DNA of 11,896 nucleotides from an uncultured Bacteroidota bacterium (GTDB lineage Bacteria > Bacteroidota > Bacteroidia > Flavobacteriales > Flavobacteriaceae), in NCBI GenBank assembly GCA_903888655.1, contig CAISUR010000392.1, forward strand, positions 1 through 11,896. The letters run 5' to 3'. Under the pieces are notes generated by a model. It saw only the letters and a program-made list of their open reading frames with translations, made no database searches and was not told the origin of the DNA. Every line of letters begins with the position of its first letter. Position 1 is the first letter of the stretch. The translations under genes were made by a program, and so were the position numbers. Positions 1 to 8,422 of the stretch are shown one piece after another.

Positions 1-1
1 A

Positions 2-169
2 TTAATTGAAGATATTAAAATTTATAATACAATGGGTCAAATTGTTGGTAGACAAGCTTCATCATCTAATGAAGTTTCTATTAATGTTGGAGATCTGTCA
101 AGTGGAGTTTATATAATAACTGCACAAGTTGGTAATGAATTAGTTAGAAAACAATTTATTAAAGAGTAA
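2..169 (+). CDS. C-terminal fragment of a T9SS-secreted protein (type A sorting domain)
   Basis: Only the last 55 codons are in the window; the gene begins upstream. The readable peptide starts LIEDIKIYNTMGQIVG, continues through a stretch ending in DLSSGVYIITA, and closes with LVRKQFIKE before TAA at 167-169. The pattern 'hydrophobic strand, IYN.xGQ.V, D.SSG.Y...., (V/K)(R/K)K.I.' is the type A C-terminal sorting domain that directs Bacteroidota proteins through the type IX secretion system, after which it is cleaved. The parent protein is therefore probably secreted or surface-attached, but its catalytic or binding part is out of view and nothing can be said about its function. A strong terminator follows directly, so it most likely ends a separate transcription unit from the regulator gene downstream. 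Confidence 0.9.
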   Translation, partial: LIEDIKIYNTMGQIVGRQASSSNEVSINVGDLSSGVYIITAQVGNELVRKQFIKE

Positions 170-187
170 TTTTAAGTTAATTAGTTT

Positions 188-223
188 GAAGAGCACGAAA
201 GTAATTCCGTGCTCTTCTTTTTT
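188..223 (+). terminator. Rho-independent terminator after the T9SS client gene
   Basis: A perfect 10-bp stem, GAAGAGCACG (188-197) paired with CGTGCTCTTC (208-217), encloses a 10-nt loop and is followed at once by a run of six T (218-223) and more T-rich sequence. It lies 18 nt after the stop of the upstream gene. The stem is markedly richer in G+C than its surroundings. It should separate the upstream unit from the regulator gene. Confidence 0.9.
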
Positions 224-281
224 ATTTTAATTATTTTCAAAGTATTAAAAATCTTTCTTGATTTCGTATTATTGTACTATT

Positions 282-3119
282 ATGATGACTCAAAAAACAA
301 CTTTTACAAGTAGTAATGTATTAAAAATAGCTATAATGTTATTTTTAGGAGTAAGATTATTTGCACAAGAGCTACCGCCAATAGTTAAATACGTGCCCAG
401 TATTTATGGTGCTGGAAATCAGAATTGGATGATTTCACAAGATTCTAATCATTATATGTTTTTTGCAAATAATGATGGATTATTGGAATTTAATGGTTCA
501 AATTGGAGTTTATATAAATCACCGAATGAGACAATAATGCGTTCGGTTAAGTGTATCAATAATGTTATTTATACAGGTTGTTATATGGAATTCGGTTTTT
601 GGAAAAAATCAAACGATGGTCAGTTAAATTATACTTCTCTTAGTAAAAAAATTAAAGATAAACTTCTTGATGATGAACAGTTCTGGAATATTTTAAATTT
701 TGATCAGTGGGTTATTTTTCAATCCTTAAATAGAATTTATATTTATGACACGAGCTCAAAAACCTTTAAAATTATCGATTCAAAAAACGGAATTTGGAAG
801 TCATTTAGGGTTAATAATTCAATTTATTTTCAGGTCATAGGGGAAGGTCTTTTTGAAATTGAAAACGGAAAAGGAAAATTAGTTTCTAATTCAGATATTT
901 TAAAAAATTATAAGTTAGTTAATGTTTTTCCAATTGATCAAGGTCTTTTGCTTGAAACTCAACAAAATGGTTTTTTTAAGTGGAGTAATAATAAGATTGA
1001 AAAATATGCTCTAAAAATAGAATCCGATTTGGTGGCAAATTCCATATATAGTTGCCAAATGTTATCTGATGGAACCATTGCATTAGGAACAATATCTAAT
1101 GGAATTTTTATTATTGATAAACTTGGGCTTATAAAATATCATATCACGCAAAATAGAGGGTTGAGTAATAATACTGCGCTGTCTATTTTTGAAGATGCCA
1201 ACAAGAATTTGTGGTTAGGTCTTGATAATGGAATTAACTGCATCAATTTGCAGTCTCCTATAAAATCTTTTTTGGATAATACAGGATTTTTAGGAACTGT
1301 TTACACCTCAATTTTACATAAAGGTTATTTATATATTGGAACAAATCAAGGATTATTTTATAAGAATTATGAAAGCCATGATGAATTAAAATTTATTGGA
1401 GGAACCAAAGGTCAAGTTTGGTCTCTTTTTGAAAAAGACGGTACTCTATTTTGCGGACATGATTCAGGTACTTTTATTGTTGAAAATGGCATTGTAAAGA
1501 ATATTTTTTCAAAGTCAGGTACTTGGAAGTTCGAGTCATTACCTAAAAATCCTAATTTAATCCTTCAAGGAAATTATTATGGAATGTCAGTGTTAGAAAA
1601 AGTAAATAATCAATGGGTTTTTAGAAATCGAATTTCTGGATTTGATTATTCTTCTAAACACTTCGAAGTTGTGGCTGCTAATTCAATATTTGTGAGTCAT
1701 GAATATAAAGGAGTATATAGATTTACGGTTGATAAAGACTTTAAAAAAGCATCGGCTATTGTTGCTTATAAAACCCCGAAGGCAAGTAAAAATGCATCAT
1801 TAGCAAAATTCAATAATGATATTTATTATGCCAATAAAGAGGGTATATATAAACTCAATCAAAGTTCGAATGTTTTTGTTAAAAATAAAATGTTAAGCGA
1901 AGTATTTGAAAAAGATGAATATACTTCTGGAAAATTAATCGCAGATCGTTCCAATAAAATATGGTTATTTTCTAAAAATTACATTCATTATTTTACTCCA
2001 AGTAAGCTCGGTACAGATTTAAAACAAAATAACATTCCGATACCCTCTTCTTTAACTAATTCTATGTTAGGCTACGAGAATATTACACAAACTTCTAATT
2101 CCACTTATTTGATTGGTACCACAGATGGGTATTATATTATCAATATTGATGATTTAAGTTTCAAAAAGTATAGTGTTTCAATCTCTAATGTTACAATTAA
2201 TAAACTGAATCAAAATAATACAAATTGTTCAATTGTCGACTCAGGAGTGTTTCATTATGATGAAAACAACATTTCATTATCCTACACTGTGCCAGAGTAT
2301 GATAAGTATGTAAAAGTAGAATATCAATATAGATTAAAGGGATTTCAAGACAATTGGAGTTTGTGGAGCACAAAATCAACAGTTAATTTTAAAAATTTAT
2401 CACCTGGAGACTATTTTTTTGAAGTACGATCCAAAATTGCAAATTCCAATTTAGAAAATGTTGCTAAGTATAATTTTACAATTAAGAAACCCTGGTACTT
2501 AACAAATTTAGCCTTATTAATATATTTTATTGGTGCTTTATTTTTAATTAACTACATCAATAAACGCTACAAATCTTACTACAAAGAACAAGAAAAGAAA
2601 CTTATTGAAGAAAATAATAGACTACTTGAAATTGCGGCATTAGAGAGTGAACAACAAATCATGAAACTTAAAAATGAACAGCTTTCTCAAGACGTTGAGT
2701 CCAAAAATATTGAATTGGCTGTTTCTACAATGAGTTTAATTAAGAAAAATGAACTATTAGCCGTTATTAAAGAAGATTTAAAGAAAACTTCCGATGATGA
2801 AAATAAGAACACAAACATTAAATCTGTGATTTCAACAATTACAAAAAATATTACTAACGACGATACATGGAATGTATTCAAAGAGGCTTTTGATACCGCT
2901 GATAAAGACTTTCTAAAGAAAATTAAAACAGCACATCCCTCATTAACTCCAAATGATTTACGTTTATGCGCATATTTAAGATTAAATCTCTCATCGAAAG
3001 AAATAGCTCCTTTATTAAATATTTCAGTCCGTAGTATTGAGATTAAACGATATCGATTGCGTAAAAAAATGGATTTGTCACATGAACAAGGACTAGTTGA
3101 GTATATTTTATCAATATAA
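282..3119 (+). CDS. Transmembrane sensor-regulator: Reg_prop/Y_Y_Y periplasmic sensor with LuxR-type HTH
   Basis: Predicted one-component transmembrane transcription regulator of 945 aa. I start at ATG 282 (ATG 285 is equally possible) because the peptide then opens with a short polar stretch and a classic signal sequence (hydrophobic core about 13-28, ending LFAQ). A TTG-started extension from 258 adds only eight unconvincing residues. Residues about 30-640 form the periplasmic sensor, with beta-propeller repeats; the clearest Reg_prop match is at 301-322 (SIFEDANKNLWLGLDNG). A Y_Y_Y domain spans about 655-735 (YQYRLKGF.DNWS.W, then LSPGDYFFEVRS). One TM helix follows at about 740-760, then a Lys/Glu-rich coiled coil (about 762-835). 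A LuxR/GerE-like HTH sits at about 891-945 (LSSKEIAPLLNIS, then SIEIKRYRLRKKM). No histidine kinase or receiver domain separates membrane and HTH, so this is not a hybrid two-component regulator. It is comparable in layout to SusR-like regulators. It probably controls the glycan genes that start 266 nt downstream; the ligand, perhaps a beta-glucan oligosaccharide, is inferred from those genes only. Confidence 0.9.
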   Translation: MMTQKTTFTSSNVLKIAIMLFLGVRLFAQELPPIVKYVPSIYGAGNQNWMISQDSNHYMFFANNDGLLEFNGSNWSLYKSPNETIMRSVKCINNVIYTGCYMEFGFWKKSNDGQLNYTSLSKKIKDKLLDDEQFWNILNFDQWVIFQSLNRIYIYDTSSKTFKIIDSKNGIWKSFRVNNSIYFQVIGEGLFEIENGKGKLVSNSDILKNYKLVNVFPIDQGLLLETQQNGFFKWSNNKIEKYALKIESDLVANSIYSCQMLSDGTIALGTISNGIFIIDKLGLIKYHITQNRGLSNNTALSIFEDANKNLWLGLDNGINCINLQSPIKSFLDNTGFLGTVYTSILHKGYLYIGTNQGLFYKNYESHDELKFIGGTKGQVWSLFEKDGTLFCGHDSGTFIVENGIVKNIFSKSGTWKFESLPKNPNLILQGNYYGMSVLEKVNNQWVFRNRISGFDYSSKHFEVVAANSIFVSHEYKGVYRFTVDKDFKKASAIVAYKTPKASKNASLAKFNNDIYYANKEGIYKLNQSSNVFVKNKMLSEVFEKDEYTSGKLIADRSNKIWLFSKNYIHYFTPSKLGTDLKQNNIPIPSSLTNSMLGYENITQTSNSTYLIGTTDGYYIINIDDLSFKKYSVSISNVTINKLNQNNTNCSIVDSGVFHYDENNISLSYTVPEYDKYVKVEYQYRLKGFQDNWSLWSTKSTVNFKNLSPGDYFFEVRSKIANSNLENVAKYNFTIKKPWYLTNLALLIYFIGALFLINYINKRYKSYYKEQEKKLIEENNRLLEIAALESEQQIMKLKNEQLSQDVESKNIELAVSTMSLIKKNELLAVIKEDLKKTSDDENKNTNIKSVISTITKNITNDDTWNVFKEAFDTADKDFLKKIKTAHPSLTPNDLRLCAYLRLNLSSKEIAPLLNISVRSIEIKRYRLRKKMDLSHEQGLVEYILSI

Positions 3120-3288
3120 GTTTTGTTTATAGTCATTTTTACCTATACAATAACTCAACACTTTAAAAAATATATTGCGTGATTGTGAGAAATTTTTCAG
3201 GAATTTAAGGCTTATTTAATTGAATTTATTGGTTTTTTTTATCAATTTCAAAGTTACAGCAATAAATATGATAGATGTACATTTTTTG

Positions 3289-3316
3289 TTGAGGTAGTTT
3301 TTAAATTTTATGTTGC
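3289..3316 (+). promoter_or_regulatory. Candidate Bacteroidota-type promoter for the glycan operon
   Basis: In the 266-nt gap between the regulator and the GH/barrel gene, a TTG (3289-3291; another TTG at 3286-3288) lies 17 nt before TATGTTGC (3309-3316). The phylum consensus is TTG, 17-23 nt, TAnnTTTG. The -7 box matches only partly, so this is a weak call. It would give a 5' leader of roughly 60 nt. The rest of the gap is A+T-rich and I see no RNA gene or clear terminator in it. Confidence 0.25.
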
Positions 3317-3385
3317 ATTAACAAGTATTTTTATAATTCAAATAAATAACTCAAATATCATCTAAACCAAAACTAACTATACCAT

Positions 3386-6300
3386 ATGAAAAAAATTATT
3401 TTTTTACTATCCATTTTTTGCTATTCTACTTGTTTTTATTCGCAATCCGATAAGATTGTTATTGAAAAAAATGATTCAGGTTTTAGGCTCAAAGTTAAAG
3501 GAAACGATTTCATTATCAACGGGATGAATTGGGATTATATTCCCATTGGAAATAACTACAATTATAGTTTGTGGAAGCAATCTGATGATTTAATCATTGC
3601 AGCACTTGATACCGAAATGAGTATGTTGAAAAATATGGGGGTTAATACTATTAGACAGTACACGGGAATTCCTCCAAAATGGGTAAAGTACATCTATGAA
3701 AAGTACGGAATTTATACCATGCTTAATTATTCATTCGGTCGTTATGGTCTTACTTTAAATGGTACTTGGGTGCCAAATACTGATTATGCTAATGAGTTAA
3801 CTAAAAAAGTGATACTTGACGAAACCAAAAAAATGGTTGACGATTATAAAAACACACCTGGTTTATTGATGTTTTTGTTAGGTAATGAAAATAATTATGG
3901 GTTGTTTTGGGATGGTGCTGAAACAGAAAATATTCCTTTTGAGGATAGAAAATCTACCATAAGAGCTAAAGTAATGTACAAGCTTTTTAACGATGCTGTA
4001 GTTGAAATTAAAAAGATAGATAATTCCCATCCTGTTGCAATTTGTAATGGAGATTTATTGTTTTTAGATATTATTGCTGACGAATGTAAAGACATTGATG
4101 TTTTGGGGACTAATATGTATCGTGGTTCTTCATTTAGAGATGCTTTTCAAAAGGTAAAAGAAAAACTAAATAAACCTTTAGTTTTTTCCGAATTTGGGGC
4201 TGATGCTTTCAATGCAATTAATAATTCTGAGGATCAAAAACCTCAAGCATATTACTTAGTAAACAATTGGAATGAAATTTATGACAATGCTGCTGGTTTA
4301 GGAAAAGCAGGGAATTCTTTAGGTGGTTTTACGTTTCAATTTAGTGATGGTTGGTGGAAATTTGGTCAAACTAAAAATTTAGATGTTCATGATAACAATG
4401 CCTCTTGGTCCAATGGAGGTTATGAATCAGATTATAAAGTAGGTCAAAATAATATGAATGAGGAATGGTTTGGAATATGTGCAAAAGGTCCAGTAAATTC
4501 AAGAGGATTGTATGATTTATATCCTCGGGCAGCCTACTATGCGCTAAAAGAAGCTCACAACATTAATCCATATGATAAAGGAATGACAGTTGAAAGTATA
4601 GACAAACATTTTAAAGGTATACAACTAATGGATGCAGTTTTAAAAGCCCGTGGAGACAAGGCTGCCTTGGGAGCAAATGATACCGATATGTTAAAAATAA
4701 GCAACATAAGAGCTGAATTTACCACATTCAACACCGGAGGAAGCTTGATAACAACCCCAAGTGTGGCAGATCCAAACTCTAGTGCTACGCCAAATAAATT
4801 AGGTTTTGACCATATGGAATCTTACTATGTTGGTGTAGAGGGAAATCCAGCACCAAATATGAAAGCTAACGTAAATGTTAATATTCTTGGTCATGTTGCT
4901 GAAAATCCTATTAACGAAATATTTTATGAAAATAGAGGTAGAGATCAAAAATTATATACAAACAATGGAGTTGTTAGTGTCACAGATGCTAATAGAGTTC
5001 AAGTATATAAAGCTTCATATTCATGGAATGAGAAAGATTTTGATTTGAGAGGTTTTTATAGAACAGGTCATTATCATTGGGGATATGAAGGAGATTTCTT
5101 TGGATTATATCCTGAAGCAAATTATGGGCCTAATCTCGATCTTTATAATGGAGAAATTTCAGGTTTTGAGTTAGATGGTAAAAGAGCTATTAATGGCTTA
5201 AAAGCAGCTTTTGGTCCGCAACTATGGTGGGGAGCAAACCCAGCAGCGTTATTAAAATATAGTAGAAAACTTGGAAGAATTGAAGCTACGGCTATTTATC
5301 ATGAAGATATTGCGGATGCAGGGGCAGCTACCACTTCTATTGCTATTCCGCTTCCAAAAACCCGTAGAGCAACACTTTATTTTAAAACTAAAATATCATC
5401 TGTAGGTTTTGAATTAGGAGGGATTTGGGGAGGACAACCATTAAATGGTAGAACTTTTCAATATGCTCAAGAAACAGCTGGCGTTTATACGGTTTATGAT
5501 GACAAAATATCTTCAAAAGATAATTGGGGAGGTAAAGCTAAAATTACCTTCTCCAAAGGAGTTTTTAATATGTACACACAAGCAGCAGTAATGGGATTAG
5601 TTGCTAATGGTGGTGCTGATAATACAAAAACTTTTACAGGATGGAAATTAAAAGATAGTGGTAGCGGAAATCAAACTAACTTTTTAGCTGGATTTACATA
5701 CAATGTTGGTAATTTTCAATTTGCACCAAACTTTTTATGGCAAAAACCTCTAGTAGGAGCAATGCCTAACGATATAAACGCACCGGGTAGATTAAGAAAT
5801 ATTGAAACTGATCCTTTTGTAGTAAGAGTCAACAGAGAAACAGTTGGAGGAGAATTATTACTTACTTACGACCCAACGCCAGCAACTTGGATGTATGAAT
5901 GGGATAATGATCGTACTGAAGACGCAAAATTTGCAATAAGTTCTGATTTTGTTTTCCGTCATTTACCAACCACACAAGATGCAGCTATTGGGTTTTTTAG
6001 CGATCGTACTTCTTTTGCTTTTGCAAAGTCTGCTCCAGCTCATGATTTATGGGAATCAAGTACAAGAATTGTATCTAAATTAAATCCTGATTTTGGATTT
6101 ATTGCTAATTTTTATTTTGGTAATGCACAAGCTAATGGTAGCGATACAAGATTGATTGAAAGAGTAGGAGGAGACCTTAGAGTAATTCACAAAAAAGTAA
6201 AAATAATTGGGTCTTTAAAATTTAATGATTGGGGACCTTATGATTATCATCGTGATTTTAACTTAACTTATCCTTTACAATATTCATTAGATTTTTCAAC

Positions 6301-6511
6301 TTCAGTAGGCAAACCAAATTGGTTCATCTTACCAGATACTAAAATTGGTATTATGGGAACATGGCGATCCCTTAATCAATACTCTGCAAGATTTTCACCA
6401 AATCAAACGGCCTCCCAATTTGCTACTCAACCAATAATCAGTCCAGTAGGTTTTGGAAATGGATCTGAATGGGAAATTAGAACATACATACATATCAATA
6501 TTGGAAAATAA
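3386..6511 (+). CDS. Glycoside hydrolase (clan GH-A-like TIM barrel) fused to a putative outer-membrane beta-barrel
   Basis: 1041 aa. A signal peptide occupies about 1-20 (Lys-Lys, hydrophobic core, ending YSQ). Residues about 22-390 look like a retaining (beta/alpha)8 glycosidase of clan GH-A. MLKNMGVNTIRQYTG precedes strand 2/3. LLGNENNYGLFW contains the Asn-Glu pair expected after strand 4, with E168 as the likely acid/base. LVFSEFGAD carries the expected strand-7 nucleophile, E269. The family within the clan is unsettled: GH2 catalytic domain, GH5, GH72 and GH158 are all possible. After a linker (about 391-437), the remaining 600 or so residues are rich in aromatic, Gly and Asn residues and show repeated alternating polar/apolar strands with loops between them. 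They end in an amphipathic strand, EWEIRTYIHINIGK, at the extreme C-terminus, as in outer-membrane beta-barrels. The barrel is inferred from this pattern, not from a recognised family. The gene is first in a likely operon, with only 13 nt before the next start. With the usual barrel topology the hydrolase would face the periplasm. A role in glucan processing coupled to passage through the outer membrane is inference; an export role cannot be excluded. Confidence 0.8.
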   Translation: MKKIIFLLSIFCYSTCFYSQSDKIVIEKNDSGFRLKVKGNDFIINGMNWDYIPIGNNYNYSLWKQSDDLIIAALDTEMSMLKNMGVNTIRQYTGIPPKWVKYIYEKYGIYTMLNYSFGRYGLTLNGTWVPNTDYANELTKKVILDETKKMVDDYKNTPGLLMFLLGNENNYGLFWDGAETENIPFEDRKSTIRAKVMYKLFNDAVVEIKKIDNSHPVAICNGDLLFLDIIADECKDIDVLGTNMYRGSSFRDAFQKVKEKLNKPLVFSEFGADAFNAINNSEDQKPQAYYLVNNWNEIYDNAAGLGKAGNSLGGFTFQFSDGWWKFGQTKNLDVHDNNASWSNGGYESDYKVGQNNMNEEWFGICAKGPVNSRGLYDLYPRAAYYALKEAHNINPYDKGMTVESIDKHFKGIQLMDAVLKARGDKAALGANDTDMLKISNIRAEFTTFNTGGSLITTPSVADPNSSATPNKLGFDHMESYYVGVEGNPAPNMKANVNVNILGHVAENPINEIFYENRGRDQKLYTNNGVVSVTDANRVQVYKASYSWNEKDFDLRGFYRTGHYHWGYEGDFFGLYPEANYGPNLDLYNGEISGFELDGKRAINGLKAAFGPQLWWGANPAALLKYSRKLGRIEATAIYHEDIADAGAATTSIAIPLPKTRRATLYFKTKISSVGFELGGIWGGQPLNGRTFQYAQETAGVYTVYDDKISSKDNWGGKAKITFSKGVFNMYTQAAVMGLVANGGADNTKTFTGWKLKDSGSGNQTNFLAGFTYNVGNFQFAPNFLWQKPLVGAMPNDINAPGRLRNIETDPFVVRVNRETVGGELLLTYDPTPATWMYEWDNDRTEDAKFAISSDFVFRHLPTTQDAAIGFFSDRTSFAFAKSAPAHDLWESSTRIVSKLNPDFGFIANFYFGNAQANGSDTRLIERVGGDLRVIHKKVKIIGSLKFNDWGPYDYHRDFNLTYPLQYSLDFSTSVGKPNWFILPDTKIGIMGTWRSLNQYSARFSPNQTASQFATQPIISPVGFGNGSEWEIRTYIHINIGK

Positions 6512-6524
6512 AAAAACAAGTACT

Positions 6525-8390
6525 ATGAAAAATATAAAAATTAATGATTTAAAAAAGATATTTCTTCTAGGATTGATACTAATGACTAGTGTCAATTGTC
6601 AAAGAAATTTATCTGATGATGCTACGCTCTCTACTTATTCAAAAAATGGGCAAGTTTTTATTGACGGTTTTAGTTCAGGCTTAGGTTACGGTGCTTTTGG
6701 AGGGTCAAAATATACCGCCTTTAGTGTAGATACTCAAGTGAAATATGCTGGTACAGCTTCTATGCGTTTTGATGTTCCAAGTGTTGGAGACCCCGGAGGT
6801 GCTTATGCAGGAGGAGTTTTTATAGACGGATCGGGACGTAATTTAACAGATTATGATGCTTTAACTTTTTGGGTTAAGGGTTCTCAAGCGGCTACATTAA
6901 ATGAAGTAGGGTTCGGAGCAGATTTTGGTCTTAATAAATACAAAGTTTCTTATGAAAATGTGCCTATTGACACCAACTGGAAAAAAATAATTATTCCTAT
7001 TCCGGATGCATCAAAATTAATTCAAGAAAAAGGGATGTTTTGGTATTCTGAAGGACCAGAAAATGGATTAGGATACACCTTTTGGATTGATAATGTGATG
7101 TATGAAAAATTAGGAACAATTGCTCATCCACAACCTGCAATGATGAATGGAGTAGATACAAGTCTACAAACTTTTATTGGATCAAATATAACCTTATCAG
7201 GACTAACAGAAACTTTTAATATGCCTTCTGGAATAAACCAAACAGTATTGGTAGCTCCTGGATATTACTCATTTACTTCTTCAAACACTAGTGTAGCCAC
7301 AGTGAACGAACTTGGAGTCGTCTCTGTTATAGGTAGTGGTTCATGTACAATAAAAGCAACTTTGGGTGGTCAAGCGGTATTAGGTTCTTTGATCATTAAT
7401 TCATTAGGTGCATTTACACCAGCACCTACACCAACTCAAAATGCAGCTAATGTAATTTCAATATTCAGTAATGCTTATACTAATGTACCAGTAGAATACT
7501 ACAATGGATATTGGGGAGGCTCAACAACCCAGGGTCAAGCAGATTTACACATTAATGGAGATGATATAATTAAGTATTCACAACTTAATTATGTAGGTAT
7601 TCAATTTTCACAACCAACTGTAGATGCCTCACAAATGACGAATTTTCATATAGATTTAAAAGTTCAAAATTTTACTGGAGCTGGTAATTCTGTAAAAATT
7701 AAATTAGTCGATTTTGGAGCTGATAGTGTTTATGGAGGAGGAAATGATTCCTCTTATGAACTAACCGTCACCAATCCAGCTTTACCAGCTGGTTCATGGG
7801 TAAGTTTAGATTTACCGTTATCAAGTTTTCCTACTTTAACAAGTAGATCACACTTGGCTCAAATTGTTTTGTCTTCTGGATCTGGTATTACAGATATTTT
7901 GGTTGATAATATTTATTTTTATACGGTTGCAACAGCTCCTTCATCGGCAGCTCCAACTCCAACAGTTCCGGCTGCAAATGTTATATCTGTATTTAGTGAT
8001 GCCTACACTAATGTTTCAGGAACCAATTTAAATCCTAATTGGGGACAAACAACAGTAGTTACTCAAGTTCCAATTGCGGGTAATAATACTTTGAAATATT
8101 CTGGTTTTAACTATCAAGGTATTCAATTGGGTAGCTCTCAAAATGTATCAGGAATGAGTTATCTGCATATTGATTATTATTCAGCTGATTCTACTGGTTT
8201 AAATGCTTACTTAATAAGCACAGGCCCTGTAGAAAAAGCTAAGGCTTTAACAGTTCCAACAAATTCGGGTTGGTCAAGTGTAGAAATTCCGCTATCCAAT
8301 TTTTCTCCAGTAAACCTTTCCGATATTATTCAATTGAAATTCGACGGTAATGGAACCATTTATTTAGATAATATTTATTTCCATAATTAA
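6525..8390 (+). CDS. Modular carbohydrate-binding lipoprotein (jelly-roll, Big_2, two repeated jelly-roll modules)
   Basis: 621 aa, no catalytic motif seen. I start at ATG 6525, because an in-frame ATG at 6453 would overlap the preceding gene by 59 nt and put 24 polar residues ahead of the signal sequence. The N-terminus has Lys residues, a hydrophobic core and a lipobox-like TSVNC (Cys25; Asn at -1 is atypical). SDD at residues 30-32 resembles the acidic surface-export signal described for F. johnsoniae lipoproteins, although shifted a few residues. Domains: a jelly-roll, CBM11-like module at about 42-196 (LTFWVKG, NWKKIIIPIP, FWIDNVMYEK); a Big_2 Ig-like domain at about 200-298 (FTSSNTSVATVNELGVVSV, then GSCTIKATLGG); and two related modules at 307-467 and 483-621 joined by a Pro/Thr/Ala linker. 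Its place between the GH/barrel gene and GH16, with short spacers (13 and 32 nt), suggests a surface glycan-binding protein for the substrate of GH16, analogous in role to SusE/SusF-type proteins. Binding specificity is not visible in the sequence. Confidence 0.8.
   Translation: MKNIKINDLKKIFLLGLILMTSVNCQRNLSDDATLSTYSKNGQVFIDGFSSGLGYGAFGGSKYTAFSVDTQVKYAGTASMRFDVPSVGDPGGAYAGGVFIDGSGRNLTDYDALTFWVKGSQAATLNEVGFGADFGLNKYKVSYENVPIDTNWKKIIIPIPDASKLIQEKGMFWYSEGPENGLGYTFWIDNVMYEKLGTIAHPQPAMMNGVDTSLQTFIGSNITLSGLTETFNMPSGINQTVLVAPGYYSFTSSNTSVATVNELGVVSVIGSGSCTIKATLGGQAVLGSLIINSLGAFTPAPTPTQNAANVISIFSNAYTNVPVEYYNGYWGGSTTQGQADLHINGDDIIKYSQLNYVGIQFSQPTVDASQMTNFHIDLKVQNFTGAGNSVKIKLVDFGADSVYGGGNDSSYELTVTNPALPAGSWVSLDLPLSSFPTLTSRSHLAQIVLSSGSGITDILVDNIYFYTVATAPSSAAPTPTVPAANVISVFSDAYTNVSGTNLNPNWGQTTVVTQVPIAGNNTLKYSGFNYQGIQLGSSQNVSGMSYLHIDYYSADSTGLNAYLISTGPVEKAKALTVPTNSGWSSVEIPLSNFSPVNLSDIIQLKFDGNGTIYLDNIYFHN
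7443..8387 (+). repeat. Tandem duplicated binding module within the lipoprotein
   Basis: Module 1 (7443-7925) and module 2 (7971-8387) are divergent copies of one domain. They share AANVIS(I/V)FS(N/D)AYTNV at the start, (I/L)KYS.(L/F)NY.GIQ in the middle, a HIDx strand, W.S(L/V)(D/E)(L/I)PLS(S/N)F, and a closing (V/L)DNIYF. Module 1 has an extra insertion after its HID strand (a VKIKLVDFGAD segment with Gly/Asp-rich loops). A Pro-rich linker (PAPTPT before module 1, AAPTPTVP before module 2) precedes each copy. The pattern fits internal duplication of a carbohydrate-binding jelly-roll. Confidence 0.85.
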
Positions 8391-8422
8391 TTATCTAACT
8401 TTTAACTTATAAAAATTTAATC

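Noticed and set aside
267..274. TATTATTG as a -7 promoter box for the regulator
   Set aside because: It ends only 7 nt before the start codon and has no TTG at the right distance upstream, so no usable promoter could be supported.
258..281. TTG-started N-terminal extension of the regulator
   Set aside because: It adds eight residues (MISYYCTI) before a Met-Met that begins a normal signal sequence; ATG 282 or 285 is more plausible.
2687..3136. 149-codon open frame on the - strand
   Set aside because: It lies opposite the coiled coil and HTH of the regulator, has no recognisable domain, and its residue make-up looks like the reverse of a Lys/Glu-rich coding strand.
3206..3214. Short palindrome TAAGGCTTA as an operator
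   Set aside because: Only four base pairs on each side in an A+T-rich region and not extended by the flanks; expected by chance.
6453..6524. Upstream ATG for the binding lipoprotein overlapping the GH/barrel gene
   Set aside because: It would put 24 polar residues ahead of the signal peptide and block lipoprotein export; ATG 6525 fits the operon spacing and the signal.
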